Positions 9,033 to 21,421 of a stretch of DNA of 64,000 nt are shown here, one piece after another. Both the position numbers and the translations under genes were made by a program. This stretch comes from Rhodopseudomonas palustris (lineage in GTDB: Bacteria; Pseudomonadota; Alphaproteobacteria; Rhizobiales; Xanthobacteraceae). A model generated the notes under the pieces. That model did not search any database and was not told where the DNA came from. It was given only the letters and a program-made list of their open reading frames with translations. Positions within the stretch are counted from its first letter, which is position 1, and each line of letters begins with the position of its first letter. The DNA is taken from NCBI RefSeq assembly GCF_003591005.1, contig NZ_QYYD01000018.1, forward strand, positions 1-64,000. Reading direction: 5' to 3'.

Positions 9033-9741
9033 GGCGCCGGAGATGGAGCAGGGGGCTGAAGACATTCCGGTCGTGTATCTGCACGACATCAAGCGGCAGT
9101 ACGTCCAGGGCGAAGCGCAGCTGACGATCCTCAACGGCGCCAAGCTGGCGCTGTGGGCCGGGCAATCGGTAGCGCTGGTGGCGCCGTCCGGCTCCGGCAA
9201 ATCGACGCTGCTGCACATCGCCGGGCTGCTCGAGCATCCCGACGAAGGCGAGGTCTATGTCGGCGGCACCGCGACCTCGGCACTGACCGACGCCGAGCGC
9301 ACCCAGATCCGCCGCACCGACATCGGCTTCGTCTATCAGTCGCACCGGCTGCTTCCCGAATTCACCGCGCTGGAAAACGTGATGATGCCGCAGATGATCC
9401 GCGGCCTGAAGCGCAGCGAAACCGTCAGCCGCGCCAAGGAAATCCTGGCCTATCTCGGCCTCGGCGACCGCATCACCCATCGCCCGGCCGAGCTGTCCGG
9501 CGGCGAGCAGCAGCGCGTCGCCATCGCCCGGGCGGTCGCCAATGCACCCCGGGTGCTGTTCGCCGACGAGCCGACCGGCAACCTCGACCCGCACACCGCC
9601 GACCACGTCTTCCAGGCGCTGATGCAACTGGTGCGCGCCACGCAAGTGTCGATGCTGATCGCCACCCACAACATGGAACTCGCCGGCCGCATGGACCGCC
9701 GCGTCTCGATCGAAGACGGCGTGGTGGTGGAGCTGGAGTAG
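9025..9741 (+). CDS. lolD: Lipoprotein-releasing ABC transporter ATPase LolD
   Basis: This is the ATP-binding subunit paired with the preceding permease. Walker A reads [10 protein letters not shown], the ABC signature LSGGEQQR, and Walker [10 protein letters not shown], with a switch His in IATHNMEL. At 238 residues it is normal for LolD. ATG at 9025 overlaps the permease stop by 8 bases; ATG at 9013, in the same frame, would add four residues. Overlapping frames imply translational coupling and balanced subunit supply. Confidence 0.93.
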   Translation: MSEAPEMEQGAEDIPVVYLHDIKRQYVQGEAQLTILNGAKLALWAGQSVALVAPSGSGKSTLLHIAGLLEHPDEGEVYVGGTATSALTDAERTQIRRTDIGFVYQSHRLLPEFTALENVMMPQMIRGLKRSETVSRAKEILAYLGLGDRITHRPAELSGGEQQRVAIARAVANAPRVLFADEPTGNLDPHTADHVFQALMQLVRATQVSMLIATHNMELAGRMDRRVSIEDGVVVELE

Positions 9742-9803
9742 GCCGTGAGGCCTGCCACCGGCTCGGCAGTCTAGCTTCTAAGTCGTATGCTTCGTTACGA
9801 TCC

Positions 9804-9892
9804 GTCGTGGCCGGGCTTGTCCCGGCCATCCACGCCTTTCTCGCAGCATCTGCCGCAAGGCGTGGATGTTCGGGACAAGCCCGGGCATGACG
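9804..9892. repeat. Interspersed 90-bp inverted-repeat element, copy 2
   Basis: This shares the outer arm core GGCCGGGCTTGTCCCGGCCA and the closing arm GGGACAAGCCCGGGCATGACG with the copies at 2522, 32704 and 51544. It is located in the 325-base gap after lolD. It is non-coding and strongly palindromic. Confidence 0.85.
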
Positions 9893-9916
9893 TGGGGAGA
9901 GGACAACGACGAAAGC

Positions 9917-10023
9917 CCCGTCGTCATCACCTGCGAATGCAGGTGATCCAATGTCGCTGAACGCAGTTACCTGAACCGCAACGCTCTGGGACACTAGGTC
10001 GCCGGTCAAGCCGGGCGATGACG
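9917..10023. repeat. Second palindromic repeat type, degenerate copy
   Basis: A perfect 9-bp hairpin (9926-9934/9939-9947, arms ATCACCTGC/GCAGGTGAT) is followed by a CTCTGGGACACTAGGTCGCC stretch and a closing GCCGGTCAAGCCGGGCGATGAC. From memory this resembles another dispersed element of Bradyrhizobiaceae genomes. Together with copy 2 of the 90-bp element it fills the 9742-10066 gap; no gene is visible there. Confidence 0.55.
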
Positions 10024-10066
10024 TGGGTGGGTGGGCGCAGCCCCGCGCGCGACTTCACGCCGCCGT

Positions 10067-10330
10067 TCAGCCCCGCTGCCGCTGCGGCCGCCGCGGCTTC
10101 TTGCGCGGCTCGGGGCCCTTGTACCACGGGTTGGTCATGCAGTCGGCGGCGCGGCCGGAGGCGGACATCCGGCACTGTGCCATGGTGTCGTAGCTGCACT
10201 CGTCGTACCAGTCGTGATAGTTCAGATAGACCCGCAGGCAGACCGGATAGTCCCGCGCCTGCGCGGCCGGCGTGCCGACCAGTGTGATGGCGAGGGCGGC
10301 GAGCAGCCCGCTCAGCATCGTGGTACGCAT
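10067..10330 (-). CDS. DUF3551 family small secreted protein (second of tandem pair)
   Basis: The 87-residue protein has a signal peptide (cleavage near AAQA) and then the DUF3551 pattern: YPVCLRVY, YDEC, QCRMSASG and a late Cys followed by NPWY, giving four conserved cysteines likely to form disulfides in the periplasm. The C terminus is basic and Pro/Lys/Arg-rich. ATG at 10330 follows GGGAG with good spacing. A paralogue lies 29 bases upstream, suggesting a local duplication and co-transcription. The function of the family is unknown. Confidence 0.8.
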   Translation of the reverse strand: MRTTMLSGLLAALAITLVGTPAAQARDYPVCLRVYLNYHDWYDECSYDTMAQCRMSASGRAADCMTNPWYKGPEPRKKPRRPQRQRG

Positions 10331-10359
10331 CTTGAAGTCTCCCAAGAACCTGGCGCCGC

Positions 10360-10611
10360 TCAGCGCCCGCGATGGCGCCGCGCCGGTGCGCTCGGCGGCT
10401 GATACCATGGATTTGTGACGCACTGGCCGGCGATGCCGCTGGCTGATGGTCGGCACTGCTCGATCGAGACGTAGCGGCACTCGTCATAGCGCACCGGGCC
10501 ATAGACGCGCAGGCAGACCGGGTAGTTGTCGGTGGGCTGTGCCATGGCCGCAGAAGGCAGGGCGAGCGGCAGTACCAAGCCCGCCAGCAGATATATCGAA
10601 TGAACGCGCAT
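10360..10611 (-). CDS. DUF3551 family small secreted protein (first of tandem pair)
   Basis: The 83-residue protein has a signal peptide (LAGLVLPLALPSAAMA) and the same core as its neighbour: YPVCLRVY, YDECRY, QCRPSASG, C and NPWY. Four cysteines are conserved in position between the two copies while the tails differ. The start at 10611 has GGAGA upstream. It is the promoter-proximal member of the pair; the 240-base gap behind it also carries the divergent LexA-box promoter, which is too far away to be its own. The function is unknown. Confidence 0.78.
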   Translation of the reverse strand: MRVHSIYLLAGLVLPLALPSAAMAQPTDNYPVCLRVYGPVRYDECRYVSIEQCRPSASGIAGQCVTNPWYQPPSAPARRHRGR

Positions 10612-10788
10612 GTTCGTCTCCAGCTCGAGGCGGTGAGGCGAACGCGCTGACGACTCCCGCGTCGACTCTCCTTGGCCCGACCGCCAACCCGTGCGCCGTG
10701 TCGCCGTTCCCGTCAACGGTGGGAAGCGGGGACAACATCGGGGCGTTTACGTCTTGTTAGGCCTTCCGAACGCAGCGCGCCGATCCGC

Positions 10789-10830
10789 TTGACTCTAGAA
10801 CAAAAGAAGAACTATGTTCTGCATATGTTC
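10789..10830 (+). promoter_or_regulatory. SOS promoter with two LexA boxes
   Basis: Two alphaproteobacterial LexA sites are present: GAAC-N7-GAAC at 10798-10812 and GTTC-N7-GTTC at 10816-10830, arranged as a palindromic pair. They overlap a likely promoter (-35 TTGACT at 10789-10794, -10 TATGTT at 10813-10818, 18-base spacer). LexA binding here would block RNA polymerase directly. The first frame downstream is the 32-residue membrane peptide; dnaE begins 324 bases further on. Confidence 0.8.
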
Positions 10831-10853
10831 ACGAGGTCAGAGGGAGGCGGATG

Positions 10854-10952
10854 ATGTTGAAGGTTTTCATTCAGGAAGCAGCGGCGCTGACGTCCATCGT
10901 ACTGTTCATCGGCATGGTTGCGGTCTGGGCTCAGGTGTTGCCGCAGCTCTGA
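10854..10952 (+). CDS. SOS-controlled small membrane peptide (32 residues)
   Basis: ATG at 10854 (or 10851) follows GGGAGG at 10842-10847; the 6-base spacing favours 10854. The product begins MLKVFIQEAAALTSIVLFIG and continues as a single hydrophobic helix (about residues 8-27) with a short polar end, as expected for a one-pass inner-membrane peptide. It is the first gene after a promoter covered by two LexA boxes. SOS-induced peptides of this size include Caulobacter SidA, which inhibits division, and E. coli TisB, which depolarises the membrane. Sequence identity to either is not claimed. It is far shorter than usual annotation cut-offs. Confidence 0.7.
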   Translation: MLKVFIQEAAALTSIVLFIGMVAVWAQVLPQL

Positions 10953-11154
10953 GCTGGCGGCAGATCCCGCTCGCATGCCGGCGCTGTGGCAATAGCGGGG
11001 ACAAGGGCAGCGGCCGGCTTGCGCGGCCGCGTCCGGGGTATCACCATCGAGGGCGAGTCGGCTGTGCAGCGCACGCTGGCTGAGCACCTCCACCCCACAC
11101 ACTGCGAGACGGCCGTCACGGACCGCCGTCCCTCCGATCGAGAGCCGCCGCGCG

Positions 11155-14631
<3,477 letters not shown>

Positions 14632-14796
14632 GCAGCTACCCGAGGTTGGCGCCGCGGACCACGTGTACGCGGTGCAGCATTCCCCGTCGCGGTCGCGGCG
14701 CGTTTTATTCAAGTGACATTCAGCCTCCGGCGCGCTGAACTATGCGCGGTTAGCGATCCGCAGGCGTGGATTGCACCCGTGCATCAGGTCACGATC

Positions 14797-17349
14797 ATGC
14801 GTGGTTCTCGGCTCCTTTCGTTTTTGTCCGCCTGTGTCGTCCTGCTGATTGCCGTGCCGCACGGCGCCTTCGCCCAGCAGCAGGAAAGGCGCATCGCGCT
14901 GGTGATCGGCAACGCCGCCTACGCCAAGGCGCCGCTGTCGACCGCCGCCAATGACGGCGGTCTGGTCGCCCAGACGCTGCAGGCCGCCGGCTTCGACGTC
15001 AGCGGCGCTCGCGACCTCGACGGCGACACGCTGCGCGGCGCCTTCCGGGACTTCATGAAGAAAGCGGAAGACGCCGGCCCCGATACGGTAGCGGCGATCT
15101 ATCTGGCCGGCTACGGCGTGCAATACGCTGGCGAGAACTACTTCATTCCGGTCGACTCCCGGGTTACCCGCGACACCGACATTCCGATCGAAGGGCTGCG
15201 GATCGGCGACTACCTGCGCCAGCTCGGCTCGCTGCCGCTGAAGGCGGGCGTTGTGGTGCTGGATCTGGCGCGCGAGCAGCCGTTCGTGCCGGCCGGTTCG
15301 ATCGCCTCCGGGCTGGCACTGGTCGAGCCGAATTCGAAGATGCTGATCGCCTTCAACGCAGCGCCCGGCACGGTGGCGCCGGACGAACGCGGCGCTTATG
15401 GAGTCTACGCGCAGGCGCTGGCCGAGATGATCCGCACCGGCGGCCTGACGCTGCCGCAGCTGTTCGATCGGGTCCGGCTGCGCGTCAACGAATCGACCCA
15501 GGGCGCTCAGCTGCCGTGGGATACGCGGACGATCGAGACGGACTTTATGTTTTTCGATCGCGCGCCCGATGCGCCGCCGCTCGCCGCGGTCGATCAGACG
15601 TTGCGCGCGAAGCCGATCCGCGACTTCGGCGTGCAGGAGGCCTATGCGGCCGCGCTCGATCGCGACACGCTGCAGGCCTATGAGGAATTTCTCGCCGCTT
15701 TTCCGGACGATCCATTAGCCAAGCGGGTGAGGGCGATCGTGGCGGCGCGGCGCGAGGCGATCACCTGGCGGCGCACCTACCGGGTCGATACGCCGGACGC
15801 GTATTGGTCGTATCTGCGGCGCTATCCGCGCGGCCCGCATGCCGCCGACGCCCGGCGCCGGCTGGCGATCCTGGCCGCCGCGCTGGAGCCGCCGCCGAAC
15901 TTCACGGTGATCGAATACGACGTGCCGCCGCCGCCACCCGACGAAATCGTCTACATCGACCGGCCGGTGCTGATGTTCAGCGATCCGGTGTTCGACTTCG
16001 CGCCGCCGCCGCCGGTGTACTTGCTGCCGCCGCCGCCGCCGGATTTCGTGGTGCTGCCGCCACCGCCGCCGCCGATCGGGCTGTTCTATCTGCCGCGTCC
16101 GCTGTTCGTGCCGATCCCCGTCTACGTACGGCCGCCGGTCTATGTCCGGCCGCCGCCGGACAACATCATCTTCGCCAACATCCACAACACCACGGTGATC
16201 AACCAGGTCATCAACCAGCCGCCGCCGATTGCCAATCCGGCCGTGCCGCTAATCGCTCCGCCGCCCGCACCGGGGCTTGCGGCTCCCGGCAGCGTGCCGC
16301 CGAGCCGGGCCGGCGTCGCCTCGGCCGCGATCGCTGGCGGCGTGATCGGTGCGGCGCTGCCGGCCGCGGTCATGCAGCGGGCCGCGCTGATCAAGGAAGG
16401 CAAGGCCGCGGTACCGCCGAGCGCCACCGTCAACACCGCGCCGCAAGGCGGCTTCGCGCCGCGCCCGGGCGTGCAACTGCAGGGACCGCGGCTGGCCCAG
16501 CAGCCGGCGCCGTCCGCGCCGACAGCAGCACCCGGCGCGCCGCCGGCGGCTCCGATCTCGCCGGCGCCCGGCGCGGTGACGGGGCGTCCTCCCGGGTCGG
16601 GTCCTGCGCCGATCGGCAATCGGGCGCGGCCGGGGCAGGGCGCGCCTGCCGTGGCGACACCTGGCGCGCAGGCTCTGCCGGTGCCCGGCGCCAAAGGCGG
16701 ACCGCCGGCGGCTGCAGCGGCGCCCGCCGTGGCACCTCACCAGGCGCCAGGCGCGCCGCTGGCGCCAAACGTCGCCCGTCCGGGACCGGTCGGCGCGCCG
16801 GCTGGGCCTGCCGGCCGACCGGCGCTGCCGCAATCGGCGATCACCGCGGCTCCGCCAGGTCAGAAGCCATCGCCGTCTGCCAGCGCCGCGGCTCCGATCA
16901 AGCCCGAGCCCGCCAATCCGGCGGCCGCGGCTGCGCTGCGCCGGACCCCGGCGGTGGTAACGCCGGCGCGGCCGCCCGGACCGCCGGCTGGCGGGGCAAT
17001 CCGGCCTGCGCCTGCGCAGGTCACACGTCCGGTCCCGCCGGCCGTTGCCCGGCCGGTGCCGCCGCCGATGCACGTGGCTCCGCGTGTCGCGCCACCGCCG
17101 CGCGCCGAGCCTCGGATCGCGGCCCCGCCGCCGGCCCGGATGGTTCCGCCGCCGCCACGAATGGCGCCGCCGCCTCCGCCGCGGGTGGCCGCGCCACCTC
17201 CGACCCGAATGGCCGCGCCCCCGCCGCCGCGGATGGTCGCGCCGCCGGCGCCGCCGCGCGCCGCTCCGCCGCCGGCCGCGCCGCGGGTCGCTGCGCCGCG
17301 TCCGGCAGGACCACCGAAGAGGTGCCCTCCGGGCGCCAAGCAATGTTGA
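14797..17349 (+). CDS. Secreted proline-rich protein with inactive caspase-fold (peptidase C14) domain
   Basis: The 850-residue protein has a signal peptide (to about residue 26, GAFAQ), a caspase-like p20 domain (32-270), and a very long Pro/Ala-rich tail (about 400-850) with PPPPP clusters, ending in RCPPGAKQC. The domain keeps landmarks such as RIALVIGNAAY and GENYFIPVD. The catalytic His, normally in YAGHG, is Tyr106 (YLAGYGVQY), and the catalytic Cys, normally in LDACR, is Ala158 (VLDLAREQPF). It should therefore be a non-proteolytic pseudo-caspase, perhaps a periplasmic scaffold. ATG at 14797 was chosen because it starts the signal peptide. Confidence 0.85.
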   Translation: MRGSRLLSFLSACVVLLIAVPHGAFAQQQERRIALVIGNAAYAKAPLSTAANDGGLVAQTLQAAGFDVSGARDLDGDTLRGAFRDFMKKAEDAGPDTVAAIYLAGYGVQYAGENYFIPVDSRVTRDTDIPIEGLRIGDYLRQLGSLPLKAGVVVLDLAREQPFVPAGSIASGLALVEPNSKMLIAFNAAPGTVAPDERGAYGVYAQALAEMIRTGGLTLPQLFDRVRLRVNESTQGAQLPWDTRTIETDFMFFDRAPDAPPLAAVDQTLRAKPIRDFGVQEAYAAALDRDTLQAYEEFLAAFPDDPLAKRVRAIVAARREAITWRRTYRVDTPDAYWSYLRRYPRGPHAADARRRLAILAAALEPPPNFTVIEYDVPPPPPDEIVYIDRPVLMFSDPVFDFAPPPPVYLLPPPPPDFVVLPPPPPPIGLFYLPRPLFVPIPVYVRPPVYVRPPPDNIIFANIHNTTVINQVINQPPPIANPAVPLIAPPPAPGLAAPGSVPPSRAGVASAAIAGGVIGAALPAAVMQRAALIKEGKAAVPPSATVNTAPQGGFAPRPGVQLQGPRLAQQPAPSAPTAAPGAPPAAPISPAPGAVTGRPPGSGPAPIGNRARPGQGAPAVATPGAQALPVPGAKGGPPAAAAAPAVAPHQAPGAPLAPNVARPGPVGAPAGPAGRPALPQSAITAAPPGQKPSPSASAAAPIKPEPANPAAAAALRRTPAVVTPARPPGPPAGGAIRPAPAQVTRPVPPAVARPVPPPMHVAPRVAPPPRAEPRIAAPPPARMVPPPPRMAPPPPPRVAAPPPTRMAAPPPPRMVAPPAPPRAAPPPAAPRVAAPRPAGPPKRCPPGAKQC

Positions 17350-17491
17350 GCGGCCCGCAGGATTGGTTGCGGGGAGACGATTTGAACCTATCTTAGGGCC
17401 CTACCGGCCCGGATCCCGCAGCGGCCTGCCTCTGCGGAGTTTGCGGCGCGGTTCTTGGACGCCGTGGTCGCCCCGACGCGGCCGGTTCACC

Positions 17492-17519
17492 TTGCGTTAT
17501 CGGGGAATCCCGCTATAAC
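17492..17519 (+). promoter_or_regulatory. Housekeeping-type promoter for rpsB
   Basis: -35 TTGCGT (17492-17497) and -10 TATAAC (17514-17519) are separated by 16 bases, one of the best sigma-70-type matches in the window. Transcription would start near 17526, leaving a leader of about 120 nt before rpsB. In many bacteria such leaders are the target of S2 autoregulation; no specific fold was verified here. Nothing else is seen between 17350 and 17645. Confidence 0.65.
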
Positions 17520-17645
17520 GCGCGCTATCTCACACGGAAGCATGGCTTAATCGCCGTCCGGTGGCACCGGGCCGGAAGGCAGGATTGTCCTGTCCCATCG
17601 CTCGTTGCTCACGCGCTTCCGGAGGACCAACCGGAGAATACACCT

Positions 17646-18641
17646 ATGGCACTTCCTGAATTTTCCATGCGTCAGCTGCTCGAAGCTGGCGTCCATTTCG
17701 GCCACCAGTCGCACCGCTGGAATCCGAAGATGGCCGAGTACATTTTCGGCGCCCGCAACAACATCCACATCATCGACCTCGCGCAGACCGTGCCGCTGAT
17801 GCATCGCGCGCTGCAGGCGATCAGCGACACCGTCGCCAAGGGCGGCCGCGTGCTGTTCGTCGGCACCAAGCGCCAGGCGCAGGACGCCGTGGCCGATGCG
17901 GCCAAGCGCTCGGCGCAGTACTTCGTCAACTCGCGCTGGCTCGGCGGCACGCTGACCAACTGGAAGACGATCTCGGGCTCGATCAAGCGGCTGCGTCATC
18001 TCGACGACGTGCTGAGCTCGGCCGACGCCAATGCCTACACCAAGAAGGAGCGGCTCGAGCTGCAGCGCGAGCGTGACAAGCTCGACCGTTCGCTCGGCGG
18101 CATCAAGGACATGGGCGGCCTGCCGGATCTGATCTTCGTGATCGATACCAACAAGGAAGACATCGCGATCCAGGAAGCCCAGCGTCTCGGCATCCCGGTG
18201 GCGGCGATCGTCGATACCAACTGCGATCCGAAGGGCATCACATATCTGGTGCCGGGCAACGACGACGCCGGCCGTGCCATCGCGTTGTATTGCGACCTGA
18301 TCGCCCGCGCGGTGATCGATGGCATCGGGCGCGCCCAGGGCGACTCGGGCTTCGACATCGGTGCGGCGTCGCAGCCGCTGCGTGAAGATCTGCCGGCGGC
18401 GCAGACCAGCGGCTTCCAGGGCCTGTCCGGCCCGCGCGGCACCCCGGACGACCTTAAGAAGCTCGCCGGCGTGTCCGGCGCGATCGAGAAGAAGTTGAAC
18501 GATCTCGGCATCTTCCACTTCTGGCAGCTGGCCGAGCTCGATCAGGCCACCGCGCATCAGATCGGCGAAGAAGTCGGTCTGCCGGGCCGTGCCGACGGCT
18601 GGGTCGCCCAGGCCAAGGGCATGACCGCCGAGGCGGAATAA
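17646..18641 (+). CDS. rpsB: 30S ribosomal protein S2 with C-terminal extension
   Basis: Residues 1-240 are standard S2 ([14 protein letters not shown] opening, [27 protein letters not shown]), a small-subunit protein assembled late near S1. The chain is 331 residues against about 241 in E. coli. The extra 85 residues ([19 protein letters not shown] onward, with [10 protein letters not shown]) look like a compact helix-hairpin-helix-type domain also found attached to other proteins in alphaproteobacteria. A strong promoter and a 120-nt leader precede it, and the tsf gene follows after a long hairpin. Confidence 0.96.
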   Translation: MALPEFSMRQLLEAGVHFGHQSHRWNPKMAEYIFGARNNIHIIDLAQTVPLMHRALQAISDTVAKGGRVLFVGTKRQAQDAVADAAKRSAQYFVNSRWLGGTLTNWKTISGSIKRLRHLDDVLSSADANAYTKKERLELQRERDKLDRSLGGIKDMGGLPDLIFVIDTNKEDIAIQEAQRLGIPVAAIVDTNCDPKGITYLVPGNDDAGRAIALYCDLIARAVIDGIGRAQGDSGFDIGAASQPLREDLPAAQTSGFQGLSGPRGTPDDLKKLAGVSGAIEKKLNDLGIFHFWQLAELDQATAHQIGEEVGLPGRADGWVAQAKGMTAEAE

Positions 18642-18648
18642 GGCGCGA

Positions 18649-18676
18649 CGCTGCGGCCGGCCACCCGGCCGCAGCG
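18649..18676 (+). terminator. Strong hairpin between rpsB and tsf
   Basis: A perfect 12-bp stem (18649-18660 and 18665-18676) with a 4-base loop starts 8 bases after the rpsB stop. No T tract follows, so it is more likely an attenuator, RNA-processing site or 3' stabiliser setting the S2:EF-Ts ratio than a full terminator. Confidence 0.55.
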
Positions 18677-18827
18677 CTGATCCATTCGACCGGGTATTTT
18701 CCATCGGGAACGCCGTTTTCGCGCTGCCCGGAAATGCTGCGGTCGTCGAAATCTGTGATGACTTCCTGATCGTGCGCCGCCGGCCTTCGCCGCGCGGTGC
18801 GCCCTGACAGGCAAAGGACCTACGAGC

Positions 18828-19754
18828 ATGGCAACGATTACTGCAGCGATGGTCAAGGAGCTGCGCGAGACCACCGGCGTCGGCATGATGGACTGCAAGC
18901 AGGCGCTGAACGAGAACGACGGCAACCTCGAAGCCGCGATCGACTGGCTGCGCAAGAAGGGCCTGTCGAAGGCCGCCAAGAAGGCCGGCCGCGTCGCCGC
19001 CGAGGGTCTGATTGGCGCGGTGACCGACGGCACCAAGGGCGTCGTCATCGAGGTCAATTCCGAGACCGACTTCGTCGCGCGCAACGAGCAGTTCCAGGGC
19101 TTGGTCAAGATGATCGCCCAGGTCGCGCTGAAGGTCGGCGCCGACGTCGACGCGATCAACGCGGCCCCGGTCGGCTCCTCGACCGTCGCCGGCGCGATCT
19201 CGGACGCGATCGCTACGATCGGCGAGAACATGACGCTGCGCCGCGCCGCTTCGCTGGAAGTGACGCAGGGCGTGGTCGCGAGCTACGTCCACGGCGCGGT
19301 GATCGAAGGCGCCGGCAAGATGGGCGTGATCGTCGCGCTGGAGTCGACCGGCAAGACCGACGAACTCGCCGCGCTCGGCCGCCAGCTCGCGATGCATGTC
19401 GCCGCCGCCAACCCGCAGGCGCTCGACCCGGCCGGTCTCGACCCGGCCGTGGTGCAGCGCGAGCGCGAGGTGATGGCCGACAAGTATCGTCAGCAGGGCA
19501 AGCCGGAAAACATGATCGAGAAGATCGTCGAGAACGGCCTGAAGACCTACTACAAGGAAGTGTGCCTGCTCGAGCAGGCCTACATCCACGACGAAAAGGG
19601 CAAGGCGGTCGCGCAGGCGGTCAAGGAAGCCGAAGGCAAGGTCGGCGCGCCGATCAAGATCACCGGCTTCGTGCGCTACGCGCTCGGCGAAGGCATCGAA
19701 AAGCAGACTTCGGATTTCGCCGCCGAAGTCGCCGCCGCGAGCGGCCAGAAGTAA
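18828..19754 (+). CDS. tsf: Elongation factor Ts
   Basis: The 308-residue protein is the nucleotide exchange factor that releases GDP from EF-Tu. The N-terminal UBA-like domain is clear ([19 protein letters not shown]), followed by the conserved SETDFVARN block and the two core subdomains. Length is normal for alphaproteobacteria. GCAAAGGACC precedes the ATG as ribosome site. It is the second gene of the conserved rpsB-tsf-pyrH-frr cluster. Confidence 0.97.
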   Translation: MATITAAMVKELRETTGVGMMDCKQALNENDGNLEAAIDWLRKKGLSKAAKKAGRVAAEGLIGAVTDGTKGVVIEVNSETDFVARNEQFQGLVKMIAQVALKVGADVDAINAAPVGSSTVAGAISDAIATIGENMTLRRAASLEVTQGVVASYVHGAVIEGAGKMGVIVALESTGKTDELAALGRQLAMHVAAANPQALDPAGLDPAVVQREREVMADKYRQQGKPENMIEKIVENGLKTYYKEVCLLEQAYIHDEKGKAVAQAVKEAEGKVGAPIKITGFVRYALGEGIEKQTSDFAAEVAAASGQK

Positions 19755-19773
19755 TCGCTTTTCACGAGACGGA

Positions 19774-19795
19774 CTCCCGGCCGCCCGGCCGGGAG
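19774..19795 (+). terminator. Hairpin between tsf and pyrH
   Basis: CTCCCGGCC (19774-19782) and GGCCGGGAG (19787-19795) form a perfect 9-bp stem with a 4-base loop, 20 bases after the tsf stop. No T tract follows. It is probably a partial terminator or RNA stabiliser within the operon. Confidence 0.5.
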
Positions 19796-19822
19796 CTAAC
19801 CCGCCGAGGACGCGACCGCATC

Positions 19823-20539
19823 ATGGGTGAGCCGATCTATCGTCGTGTGGTGGTCAAGCTATCGGGCGAGTATTTCGCCGGCCCCCAGAGCTACGGCATC
19901 GATCAGCCCACCATTGATCGCGTCGCCGGCGACCTGATCGCCGCCCGCAAGCTCGGCGTCGAGATCGCCGTCGTCGTCGGCGGCGGCAACATCTTCCGCG
20001 GCGTCGAAGTCTCCGCCCGCGGCGTGTCGCGCCCGACCGGCGACACCATGGGCATGCTCGCCACGGTGATGAACTGCCTCGCGCTGGGCGAAGCGCTGCG
20101 GCGTCACGGCCAGCCGGCGCGCACTTATTCGGCGCTGCTGATGCCGGAAGTCTGCGATCTCTACACCCGTGCCGCCGCTCTCGAAACGCTCGCCGATGGC
20201 GGCATTGCGCTGCTCGCCGGAGGCACCGGCAATCCGTTTTTCACCACTGATACCACCGCCGTACTGCGCGCCGCGGAGATCGATGCCGGCGCTGTGCTGA
20301 AGGCGACCAATGTGGACGGCGTCTACAGCGCCGATCCGAAGCGCGATCCGAATGCAAAGCGGTTCGATCGTCTGACGCATTCGGAAGCGCTGGCAGGCAA
20401 CTACAAGGTCATGGACGCGACGGCTTTCGCGCTCGCCCGCGAGGCGTCGCTGCCGATCATCGTATTTTCCATCGCCGAAGCAGGTTCGATCGGCACCGTG
20501 CTGGAAGGCGCGGGCAGGGCCACCGTGGTGGCCGGTTAA
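19823..20539 (+). CDS. pyrH: Uridylate kinase
   Basis: The 238-residue UMP kinase phosphorylates UMP to UDP in the cytosol for RNA, DNA and nucleotide-sugar synthesis. It belongs to the amino-acid-kinase fold. Visible motifs are VVVKLSGE (N-terminal phosphate contact; the usual KLSGEAL is KLSGEYF here), [30 protein letters not shown] and KATNVDGVY. The ATG at 19823 gives the normal family length; the same reading frame runs open upstream across tsf but is not coding there. It is the third gene of the rpsB-tsf-pyrH-frr cluster. Confidence 0.96.
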   Translation: MGEPIYRRVVVKLSGEYFAGPQSYGIDQPTIDRVAGDLIAARKLGVEIAVVVGGGNIFRGVEVSARGVSRPTGDTMGMLATVMNCLALGEALRRHGQPARTYSALLMPEVCDLYTRAAALETLADGGIALLAGGTGNPFFTTDTTAVLRAAEIDAGAVLKATNVDGVYSADPKRDPNAKRFDRLTHSEALAGNYKVMDATAFALAREASLPIIVFSIAEAGSIGTVLEGAGRATVVAG

Positions 20540-20593
20540 GCGCGCGCGCCGCGCTGGCGTCGCGAGATCAGATTTCTGGAAGGAGAGACTGGC

Positions 20594-21157
20594 ATGCAGT
20601 CCGACAAGTTCGACATCAATGAATTGAAGCGCCGGATGCAGGGCGCATCGCAGTCGCTGCAGCACGAGCTCGGCGGTCTGCGCACCGGCCGCGCCTCGGC
20701 CTCGATGCTGGAGCCGGTGCAGGTCGACGCCTACGGCACGCACATGCCGCTCAACCAGCTCGCGACCGTGTCGGTCCCCGAGCCGCGGCTGCTGTCGGTG
20801 CAGGTCTGGGACAAGTCGATGGTCAAGGCGGTGGAAAAGGCGATCGTCGATTCCAACCTCGGCCTCAGCCCGGCCACCGAAGGCACCGTGCTGCGGCTGC
20901 GCATTCCCGAGCTCAACGCCGATCGGCGCAAGGAGCTGGTGAAGGTCGCGCACAAATACGCCGAGGCGGCCCGCGTCGCCGTTCGCCACGTCCGCCGCGA
21001 CGGCATGGACACCATCAAGAAGCTCGAGAAGGCCCACGAGATTTCCGAGGACGATCAGAAGCGTCTCGATCAGGAAGTGCAGAAGGCCACCGACGCGGCG
21101 ATCGGCGAGATCGATCAGTTGCTCGCGAACAAGGAAAAAGAAATCATGACCGTTTAG
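20594..21157 (+). CDS. frr: Ribosome recycling factor
   Basis: The 187-residue tRNA-mimicking protein, with EF-G, splits post-termination ribosomes. It contains the typical three-helix-bundle sequences ([53 protein letters not shown]). Length equals E. coli RRF (185). GGAAGGAGAG lies just upstream of the ATG. It is the last gene before a 264-base gap with a strong hairpin. Confidence 0.97.
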   Translation: MQSDKFDINELKRRMQGASQSLQHELGGLRTGRASASMLEPVQVDAYGTHMPLNQLATVSVPEPRLLSVQVWDKSMVKAVEKAIVDSNLGLSPATEGTVLRLRIPELNADRRKELVKVAHKYAEAARVAVRHVRRDGMDTIKKLEKAHEISEDDQKRLDQEVQKATDAAIGEIDQLLANKEKEIMTV

Positions 21158-21190
21158 CGTTCCGTGCCGCGGGGCGCGGCATCGAACGAA

Positions 21191-21216
21191 CGGCGGCCGG
21201 TGACCTCCGGCCGCCG
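21191..21216 (+). terminator. Hairpin after frr
   Basis: CGGCGGCCGG (21191-21200) and CCGGCCGCCG (21207-21216) make a perfect 10-bp stem with a 6-base loop, 34 bases after the frr stop. There is no T run. It plausibly marks the end of the rpsB-frr unit; a weak promoter-like pair (TTGTGG/TATTGA at about 21330-21358) could restart transcription for uppS. Confidence 0.5.
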
Positions 21217-21421
21217 ACGAGGATACTGAGCCGCGGCTTGCGCCGCGGAGTTTGCAATTCGCTACGGAACGAGAATCAGGCGTAGTGCAGCAGGGCGGGC
21301 TGCCATTGACCTGCGCGGCATCGGAGCCTTGTGGTCCCCGCTGCCATAACTTATTGATCCGAATTAGTTCTGGCGGGTGAACGGGTACTTCTTCGCGGGA
21401 TGACGCTTCGGGAATGGACCA

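Noticed and set aside
14638-14720. Terminator after dnaE around GTCGCGGCGCGTTTTATTC
   Set aside because: There is a T run but no convincing stem directly before it.
18797-20539. 580-residue frame covering tsf and pyrH
   Set aside because: Only the part from 19823 (pyrH) is coding; the upstream part is an out-of-frame reading of tsf.
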